DNA from: Blastobasis lacticolella
Taxonomy: Eukaryota > Arthropoda > Insecta > Lepidoptera > Blastobasidae
Assembly (NCBI GenBank): GCA_905147135.1
Contig: LR990042.1
Coordinates: 12,701,545 to 12,765,544 of the forward strand
Length of the DNA: 64,000 nt
Direction: 5' to 3'
The position numbers and the translations under genes are program-made. Below are positions 22,319-29,945 of this stretch, one piece after another. A model generated the notes under the pieces. That model ran no database searches. It worked only from the letters and a program-made list of their open reading frames with translations, and was not told the DNA's origin. Every line of letters begins with the position of its first letter. The stretch's first letter is position 1.

Positions 22319-22779
22319 AGTCAATATTAAACGGTACAAATAGTAAACTGTAACTATCAACAAATCTGGTAATAGTGAAAACATCTGGTTTTTTCTAAGC
22401 CTTACCGCATAATTAACAGCGAAGTGAGACTTCGGAGAGATTCATCAATTCACTTAGTCAGCGGCCGGGCCCTTGGAAAAGCTAAAATGTCTATATTTCT
22501 TTTAAAGGGTAATTACTTAACTTGACACAAGAGCGCCGCGGTGCAAGGACGCACGAGGGCTGAATAAATTTTCAATTTTATCCTACAACTTTACTTACTT
22601 CGGCGATTTATATTAATATTTAAATTTTAGTGAGCATTTAAAACTTCCATGTGGGATGGCTAGGCTCAGGCTTATGAATATGTGATGGGTAACCTAGTTT
22701 TGCTTTGGGCGGTTTGTTAAACGTGTGTCTAGTATAGTAGCTGTATGTACTAACTAACCATTAATAAAATAAATATCAT
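22319..22779. other. Anonymous DNA
   Basis: Nothing recognisable. Confidence 0.3.
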
Positions 22780-23055
22780 CTTGGCGTAAATATCTCGGCA
22801 CGCGAGGACCCGCCTTGACCATTATCCAGGATTTGGCAGATCAGGTAGTTAGTAGCCCGACTGCCATCTGACTTCGGTGAACCTTTTAGCAGGGCCCACC
22901 TGACCAGATTATATCCTGGTTACACTATCATTAGCTGAATGTGCAGGTTTCATCACGATGTGTTCCCTCACGTTATGGGCATCGTTTCGGTTAGTGTTCA
23001 ACTTATGACTCAGAAAAAGGTTATTTTTATATGGCGGCACTAAGGATGAAGCTCA
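22780..23055 (-). mobile_element. tRNA-headed SINE, copy 4 (head lost)
   Basis: Minus-strand copy with CTTGGCGTAAATATC at its 3' end, TATCCAGGATTTGGCAGATC, AGGTTTCATCACGATGTGTT and a decayed ATATGGCGGCA just before the head, which is not preserved. Confidence 0.75.
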
Positions 23056-23999
23056 GTAGCCATTATGTACTAACTACATAGTATGTACTAACTATTACCA
23101 TGTATAGTATAGGAACATCTACACTAATGTAGTGGATGCTGAAGACCAGAAATGGACTGTTTTTGGTTACTGTCGATGTGTTGTGATATGAAGAAACATT
23201 AAGTAACATATTTTTATGGATATTATTATTTAATTATAGTTAATTAACATGACTGAAATGGGAAGTTTATTGACATTATTGTCGATGATATTGGTTTTAA
23301 TTTCATTCGTCTTCAATTACGATAACTTTCCTTTTTTATATACAAAGAACACGAAGTTTCTTTAGGTCCAACGCAGTGTTTCACCTGAATAAATTAAATG
23401 CACGCAACCTCGCAACTCGTGCTATAATTTCTTCATAAACTTAATTCCAGTGTGGTAGTTAAAAACTTCCTTGAAAGTTAGCCTCTAATACACATAAAAT
23501 TTAATTATTCTAAATGACGGTAATAACAAAGAACGTAGAACTAACAGTTGGTTAAATTAACTCCGTTACACCTGACATGTACAGACGTCTCAGAGAACAG
23601 TTAATAGCTAAGAAATTAAGATGAATCCCAGTAATTTTAACTCGTAGGTAAGAAGACATTAGGGATGGTGCGGTGACCTTAATATTTTAAGACCGAAGCT
23701 CAGTTAAAAATCGGTACAAAGTACAGGCTTTGCTTCGTTTACCAGAAATCTACGTATTGTCATTTTTTTTAGTTGTGCCTTGACGTTTTTCTGTCATTCT
23801 GCAACGAGTAGTGACATCATAGTGTTATAAGAACGTGATCTCATTTACAAAATGATTTTTAATGCGGCGATACCACTTACATTAGAGGATAATGTACATA
23901 CAACGAACAGACAACCCATCTGAGTATCACAATTTATTAAAACTAGATGGTGGGGCAAAACTTGGTTCACGTGGTTATCCACTCAAATATTCAACTAAT
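23056..23999. other. Anonymous AT-rich DNA
   Basis: Nothing recognisable apart from a short repeat of TATGTACTAACTA near 23065-23095. Confidence 0.3.
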
Positions 24000-24060
24000 A
24001 AAATTGTATTAAAATCCGTCCAGCCGTTTAGGAGAATTAGGTGACAAACACACGTACAGA
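24000..24060 (+). repeat. Relic of the CCGTCCAGCCGTTT dispersed repeat
   Basis: ATTAAAATCCGTCCAGCCGT followed by TTAGGAGAATTAGGTGACA, the 3' half of a repeat type related to the element at 7918-8125. Confidence 0.45.
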
Positions 24061-24080
24061 AGAATTTGAGGGAAAAAGTC

Positions 24081-24240
24081 GTGATGGAACTTGCACATCG
24101 ACTTCATGTGTAACCATGATCCAATGTGGTCAGGATCCCCTGTTAACAGGTTCACGGAGATCAGACAGCAGTCGCTCCATTGTAATTACCAGATCTGTCA
24201 AATCCTCGATCATGGTCAAGGTGGACCCCGGGCTCTCAGG
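24081..24240 (+). mobile_element. tRNA-headed SINE, copy 5 (3' half, plus strand)
   Basis: Plus-strand partial copy. GTGATGGAACTTGCAC is followed by TGTAACCATGATCCAATGTG, a TCACGGAGATCAGACAGCAG block and CCTCGATCATGGTCAAGG. The tRNA head is missing. Confidence 0.75.
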
Positions 24241-24250
24241 TTCGAGTGCG

Positions 24251-24317
24251 TTTAAATTGTGAGTTAATATTCTATTGTAACCTTTGCGAAGCTGGGGCGC
24301 AATACTCACAATTTAAA
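24251..24317. repeat. Perfect 14-bp inverted repeat, 39-base loop
   Basis: TTTAAATTGTGAGT at 24251-24264 is the exact complement of ACTCACAATTTAAA at 24304-24317. It lies immediately after the SINE copy and could be a small MITE or a hairpin from template switching. Confidence 0.75.
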
Positions 24318-24867
24318 GGTATGAGTATCGGACTGCGTCGAAATATCGCTCTACTCGTCAACAGAGGTCGCATACCTTTCGGGTAGGAAACCCGAAACTT
24401 ACCTTAAAATTATGTAATAATAACCGCGATAGTTTGAAACATAATGTTATAATGCTCACTACCTAACGGTCTCAATTACCCAGTGCTCCCCACACTAGCG
24501 GACTTGGAAACATTTGGCGCAGCGAGAAAGGCTCACGAGCGAAATTTCAAAAGCCTTTATTATTTTAAGCCCTCTCGAATGCCGTCTCAGTCCATTTTGA
24601 TATTTTGTTTTAGCTATGGAATCATGTCGAGATGACTTTTACACTCGTTACTACGTTATTCTGGTCCAATTCGTCCAATTTAATTGAATTCTGTATTCGG
24701 GTCTCCTTTGTTTTTAATTTATTATCTGAATGAGCAGATGTATGTTTAAGCTAGACGTGTATTTTGATACTATAAATTACATTGCATTTTTAGTCGAGAC
24801 TAAATAATTACATCAATATTTAACCTATGGTCTTAATTATAAGACATGTAATCTTGAACGCACACTC
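24318..24867. other. Anonymous DNA
   Basis: Nothing recognisable. Confidence 0.3.
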
Positions 24868-24998
24868 ATGCAGTGCGCTGCGCAGTGCACTGCACGATGT
24901 GGCAAAACTTGTTACACGCCGAGCAATTTGTATGCAAGTACATTGACAGATGGCGGAATGTCCCACTGTGCAGCGCGCCGCACGGCGCACTGCATGAT
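24868..24998. repeat. GC-rich inverted-repeat element (about 30-bp arms)
   Basis: CATGCAGTGCGCTGCGCAGT at 24868 is answered by an imperfect complement ending CGGCGCACTGCATG at about 24997, with arms of about 30 bases and roughly 100 bases between them. Related single arms occur near 25072-25098 and 27419-27450. This is probably a MITE family. The arms stand out as GC-rich islands in AT-rich DNA. Confidence 0.55.
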
Positions 24999-25098
24999 AG
25001 GGCAACACCCGCAAATGAAGCCCGAAATGTCAGTTCTGTATGAATTTTGTCTACGTTTTTCAATTTGACCCCATCGTGCAGCGTGCGGTGCGATGTCA

Positions 25099-25392
25099 GT
25101 AGATGTCAACATGAAACGTCACATCTGACTGTTTCTTTTTACCAACAGTTCGAATCTTTCCTCTTTATGTGACACAGTTGACACACATATATCTGTCTAC
25201 TTTTTTTAGTACAGATACAACGCGTGTGAATGAAATAGGAAACCGACCTTGTCAAAGAAAGTTTGACAGCTGATGCGTAAGCCCCTCCCCTTTTTCTGAT
25301 TCTTTAACATTATGGAAGTTGTTTCGCTTTCGTGATCCTGTCGTCATTCTCTTCTCAGTTCATCCCGAATTATAAATAAGGCATGTTTGGTT
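25099..25392. other. Anonymous DNA
   Basis: Nothing recognisable. Confidence 0.3.
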
Positions 25393-25858
25393 CTAGAACA
25401 CTAGTTTCTAAAAAGAAATGCTGATACTCGTAGAAATCTACATTTTGGATGGCACCTGTCACACTTGAAACTGTAATAACTCTGAAACTATTGGTGCTAG
25501 AATACTAGTTCCTAAAGAGAAATGATAGTGCTCGTCGACATCTACATTTCGGTTGACAGCTGTCAAACTTAAAACTGTAATAACTCTTAAACTATCACTT
25601 CTAGAACACTAGTTTCTGAAGAGAAATGATAGTGCTCGTCGACATCTACATTTCGGTTGACAGCTGTCAAACTTAATACTGTAATAACTCTGAAACTATA
25701 GCTCCTTGAACACTAGTTCCTGAAGAGAAATGATAGTCGAGATCTACATTACGTATGATAGCTGTCAATCTTAAAACTGTAATAACTCTGAAACTATTTG
25801 CCTTAAAACGCATGTTCCAGAACAGCAAATACTTATAGATATCGACGGGCACTATCAA
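25393..25858. repeat. 104-bp tandem repeat, about 4.5 units
   Basis: Units begin with CTAGAACACTAGTTTCT-like sequence at 25393, 25497, 25601 and 25705, a period of 104, with a shorter decayed unit from about 25801. Each unit contains CTACATTTCGGTTGACAGCT and ACTGTAATAACTCTGAAACT-type blocks. Units 2 and 3 are almost identical; units 1 and 4 are more diverged. This gradient is usual for minisatellites that expand by unequal exchange in the middle. Confidence 0.9.
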
Positions 25859-26444
25859 TTTTTTTTAGGATCCAGTTTTCTAAGAGCAATGGTTTCCGAG
25901 TAATTTAAGTTATATTCACTCTCTTTATACTTACTACTGATGTTATACTTTGTAGTTATAGTTTTGAATGAGCCGCCGTGGTATACACTCAGTTTAAGTA
26001 AACATTCGTAAAGGACAGAAATTCAAAATTCAAAATTCTAGAATAAACATCCATACAAACATTCATATAAACATACATACACACAAACCCCTTTCCCCCG
26101 CAAGAGTACGACATTGACGACATACGACAAAGACGACATTGTTCCACTTGCTATGGTCCTGACAAATCTCTGTCGATTCTTCCACGTTTATCAACTTTAC
26201 ATACATAGATTGTTAACTTCATTACCCTCCCTTAGCTCCATCGTAGTCGGGTAAAAAGAATCATTTATAGTATAGTATTCGCGGAAGTTGCATGGTTCAA
26301 TTTCTTTAGATATTACTGATGTTATACTTTTTAGTTAAAATATGGAATGACTTACCACGGTCTACAGATGGTGAATCTATGGACACCTGTCAGAAGTAAA
26401 CATCCAAAGAAAAAATTCGTTTTCAAAGATTTTAAAGTAAAATT
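25859..26444. other. Spacer with a dispersed direct repeat
   Basis: ACTGATGTTATACTTTGTAG at about 25935 and ACTGATGTTATACTTTTTAG at about 26313 head two ~47-bp related segments. AAATTCAAAATTCAAAATTC near 26021-26041 is a short LINE-type A/T tail. No gene. Confidence 0.4.
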
Positions 26445-26640
26445 ATGTCTTCTTCCGGGGATGAAGACATGTTGGCCGTACTGCAGATGGTTAATATGCA
26501 AAAATGTAGACGACCTCGACGTAACTATTGGGTGCACCCTATATGGAATACCGGTGTAAAAATAGACTTACCAGTTGATGGTAAACCTGGAAATGTATCC
26601 GGACCGTTTTCAGCAGGTTTTCAGGATGTCACCATTATGT
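26445..26640 (+). pseudogene. Possible PIF/Harbinger nuclease N-terminus
   Basis: A 66-codon frame starts MSSSGDEDMLAVLQMVN and contains RRPRRNYWVHPIW. The basic stretch followed by YWVHP is the start I associate with PIF/Harbinger nucleases. The catalytic DDE domain does not follow. After WNTG the frame carries unrelated-looking sequence to a stop near 26643, so at most a fragment remains. Confidence 0.4.
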
Positions 26641-26760
26641 TATAATCAAATATTAACCCGAGCCAGATCAAGGTTACAAAAACGGCACACAAATTGTAAT
26701 GTCAATGTAGCATTGACAATAATATAAATTAAATAATCATCGTGGCGTCATTATGATGAT

Positions 26761-26905
26761 GTTGACTTCAATATAATGTTTTATGAGCTTGTTGAAAAAC
26801 ATCCAGCACCATACGATTATAATCGATCAGATTACTCTAAACGGAACGTGAGAGACAAGATGCGGATAATGATAGTAAGGAAATTAAACGGCAAATTACG
26901 TGGGG
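26761..26905 (+). pseudogene. MADF-like domain fragment
   Basis: The plus frame from 26761 reads VDFNIMFYELVEKHPAPYD followed by SDYSKRNVRDKM. The pattern of hydrophobic residues, a V-HP-YD core and a basic second helix resembles the MADF DNA-binding domain. MADF or Myb-like proteins accompany Harbinger nucleases, and the YWVHP fragment lies 120 bp away on the same strand. It is cut off at about 26905, where an RTE LINE tail begins. A host MADF gene exon is less likely, as there is no open frame around it. Confidence 0.4.
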
Positions 26906-26907
26906 AC

Positions 26908-27111
26908 AATAATGTCTGACCATGCCAGCCCGCTAGGCACGGGAAGGAGAGTTCAACTCACGAAGCGATGGCTAGACGTCGATAAGAACGACATGCGTGC
27001 CAACAAACTCACCACCAAGGATACCGAAGACCGAGCGAAGTGGACCAAGAGGAGTAGGAAGGCGGACTCCTGGCAACCGAAATTTAACACCAAGACGATG
27101 ATAATTATGAT
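26908..27111 (+). pseudogene. RTE-like LINE 3' end
   Basis: The plus frame encodes KRWLDVDKNDMRANKLTTKD and EDRAKWTKRSRKADSWQPKF, the C-terminus of an RTE-type ORF2, and then runs directly into the tail TTTAACACCAAGACGATGAT. The tail resembles that of the tRNA-headed SINEs (CGCCAAGACGATGATGATG at 48430). Other copies are at 41374-41537, 46186-46440 and 51642-52298. Confidence 0.75.
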
Positions 27112-27235
27112 CTTGGCGTCAAATCCTGTTTGTGCTCTCGCACGCGAGGACCCGGGGCCCGCTTTGACTATGATCCAAGATTTAGCAGATCAGGCAATTA
27201 CAGTGGAACGACTGCCAACTGACCTCCATACATAA
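27112..27235 (-). mobile_element. tRNA-headed SINE, copy 6 (3' part)
   Basis: Minus-strand fragment with CTTGGCGTCAAATCC, GATCCAAGATTTAGCAGATC and a degenerate TGACCTCCAT. It abuts the RTE tail with no spacer. Confidence 0.7.
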
Positions 27236-28287
27236 GGTCGACATAAGGTCAATAATCATGCGAGTCGTTTAAAATAACGCGCGTAAAAGCGTCGAAAAAG
27301 CTCTCGTGCAAACGTTGCCTAACTCACAATCATTCGTAAATCTCTCGTGCGATCATTGCCTAACGTGAAAAACCAGAATAACACCACCGTTTTCTTTGTT
27401 GTCACCGTGACGTGGCACTGCGTGGTGCGCCGCGCAGTGCACTGCACTGCATTAGTGGAGCTAGTCGCTTAACATCTGGTAAATACGAGTATGTCGATTT
27501 TATACGGTGTAATCTTGGAACTTTAATCAAATACTATTTACAATGTCCAGTTCGTGTCATATAGTAAGCCTACTGCAAGTCTTGTCGATTTCCGAGTCGC
27601 TTTGGACTACGTTGGATTTTTGTAATTCATTCTTCATTTAAACACTAGGTTGACCCTGTCGAGTGAGTATTGACTGTAGAATGTTACAGTTGCAGCACAA
27701 CCTACTCAGATGAAAGTATTTATAAATATAATTTTTATTTTTTATCTGTAGATTTTTGCATTGCGGCTATGTTGATCTTAGCGTACGTTCAAAACGGCGT
27801 CTCTTGAATTTGGAATAGCGATGTAACAAAAAATTTATTTAGTGTGATATACCTAGGAATGTCGCGGATAAAATTCTATACTATTTTTGGCGGTTAGCGT
27901 TGCTTGCTTCCGTGGGCTTTTACCCTAGCGATTTCACAAGTCGCCCCCGGGTGGACTGAACGAGCAGCAATATCTGCTTATAGGCTTCGGTCGTGGCTTG
28001 TCAATGCCCTCCAGACAAAGACGCGTCGCCAACTAGCTTTGGCCATATTCAGGCGTGGCGCCTAGAGTATCGTGAGGATGCTGGTCTGGACCGTTGGCGT
28101 TATGTGGTATTTTTATTATACTGCTTAATACTTCACTGCATGCCTGGCTTCGGAGAGCAGCGGTATCCAAATGACGCTAGCTGACCGTTGGTAGAGTAAG
28201 TAGCTGGTTAGTCAAGTTTTATAGGTGTGAGTCTTGGCGTCGCCACGAAATCTCAGATGATAGATTTAATATAATAGCGGTTTAACC
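27236..28287. other. Anonymous DNA
   Basis: A GC-rich dyad at 27419-27450 (CGCGCAGTGCACTGCACTGC) matches the arms at 24868-24998. A 63-codon frame at 27993-28184 has no recognised motif. No gene is supported. Confidence 0.35.
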
Positions 28288-28447
28288 AATATGAAATTCT
28301 TCAAGAAAGGAGTGAAAAGGTTTTTACGAAGGCGGCAACACGCGGGTTTGCCTCTGGTATTGCAAACGTCCATAGGCTGCGGTGACTGCTTATAATCATC
28401 AGGCAGGCAGTAAACTTGTTTGCCACCTTAGTGGTATAAAAAAAACC
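28288..28447 (+). pseudogene. LINE 3' end
   Basis: The plus frame gives MKFFKKGVKRFLRRRQH, followed by a 3' UTR with GGCTGCGGTGACTGCTTA, CTTGTTTGCCACCTTAGTGG and a short A run. Third member of the 8634-8842 family. Confidence 0.7.
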
Positions 28448-29069
28448 TCTGCCTTATTATTGTAGCCATCAAGCGATCCGATTGCTTGTTCGTTCACTTA
28501 CACCAAAGTTGTCCAAGTGAAAACGCTTACTCAATACTCAATAATTACCGCCTATAATATAACTACGTAAGGTAACATTATGAAATCGAACATGATGGAA
28601 GTAATTTAAATTTTTTATGTCGTTGCTTGAGTACACTGTTCTACAACGATCTTTCAAACGAATAATACACCCGCAAAGTAAATTACATCGGCAAGTTCTA
28701 GCAATATTTTTTGACAGCAAAATGGATTGAATAAAATGGGCAGAAACTCATTGTTTCAGTAATAATTGTTAGTTCTGTAGCCATTATTAATAGCATGTTG
28801 ATGGTCACGCAAGTTCAATGTAAGGGGATTAGCTACCTGCCCGTTGTACAACCTTGACTTTTTACGGAGAATATTTAAATAACCATCTGTGACTATTAGC
28901 CAGGTTAGCCTCGATGTTCTATGAAATTGTATTACGTTCAAATGCGTACTATATAATGGTGATTTACTCCTGGTTCGGTTTTAATAATCGTTTAACGTAC
29001 TATGTAAGGTGCGATTAGTCTTTTAAGAGTGTCGGTTTCGTATCATCATATCATAATGTCAATAACTCC
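28448..29069. other. Anonymous DNA
   Basis: Nothing recognisable. Confidence 0.3.
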
Positions 29070-29255
29070 TTGAGCCTCTCTTAGTGGAGAATAGGCAGGC
29101 AGGTTGGCGATCACAATATTGAAATCATACGAGTATACTAGAATAGGCTGTCGATTTTCTGGTTTACGACGGTACTAGCTACTTTACCTTCTATAACATC
29201 CAGCAATGGAAGGGTTTGGAGGTATATCCTACTCTGCCGGATACCACACAGCATG
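29070..29255 (-). repeat. Degenerate SINE-like copy (44527-44791 family)
   Basis: Shares GCCTCTCTTAGTGGAG, CAGGCAGGTTGGCGATCACA and CTACTCTGCCGG with the intact copy. Heavily decayed in the middle. Confidence 0.45.
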
Positions 29256-29636
29256 TTGAGGAATGAAAGTGGAGGTTAAGTCATAAGTAATCTCGACGCT
29301 TGGCAGATTGAAGTTCACAGTATTTATGATTCACATCTGTGCACATTGCAGCATCTATGGCAGAGGTCACAGTCGGAACACGTTTAAGAAGTTTACGATT
29401 TGAATTGGTGATTACAATATTTTTTGCTTTTGCCACATTAACTGTCCACTCCATTACGTATCCATTAACTTACCTTATTTTCCTCTATGTAATTTAAAAT
29501 TCCCATTCCGATCCCATTGTTGGATAAACACAACAGATTGATCGGTCAATTTGACTTGATGATCATAATAGTTGTTTACTAACGTTTATATTTCGTTAGT
29601 ATATTTCGAGAGTGTTGAGATTTTTTGTATTAGTTT
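29256..29636. other. Anonymous DNA
   Basis: Nothing recognisable. Confidence 0.3.
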
Positions 29637-29879
29637 TATTTATTTATTTTTATTTTATTTAATAGTTTATTGCACACAAAAATGGTAACAAAGATATGGC
29701 AAATATATACATGACACAAAAGGCACTACTTATTTCTAAAAAGAAATTTCTTCCAGCAGGCCTACAGCAAAGAGAACGTGATGACTGGAAGTAGTTTAAG
29801 ACGTGCACAATACATAAATATTTAATTATTAAAAATAGACTACACTATCGATAAATTTCTACATATATACCATATACCT

Positions 29880-29945
29880 AAAAAAAAAATATACATATAT
29901 AGATACATATATACAATACATACATATATACACAATATTAGACAG
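29880..29945. repeat. (TACATA)n-like low-complexity run
   Basis: A run of ATACATATATAGATACATATA type in the LINE 3' UTR, next to an A-run at 29880-29889. Confidence 0.7.

Noticed and set aside
24820..25112. Four overlapping small frames on both strands, Cys/Ala/His-rich
   Set aside because: They result from the GC-rich palindromic arms being open in several frames; not genes.
26347..26444. LINE C-terminus (IWNDLPRSTDGESMD)
   Set aside because: Only about 15 residues resemble the WNDLP motif and the segment is also part of a direct repeat. Too short to annotate.
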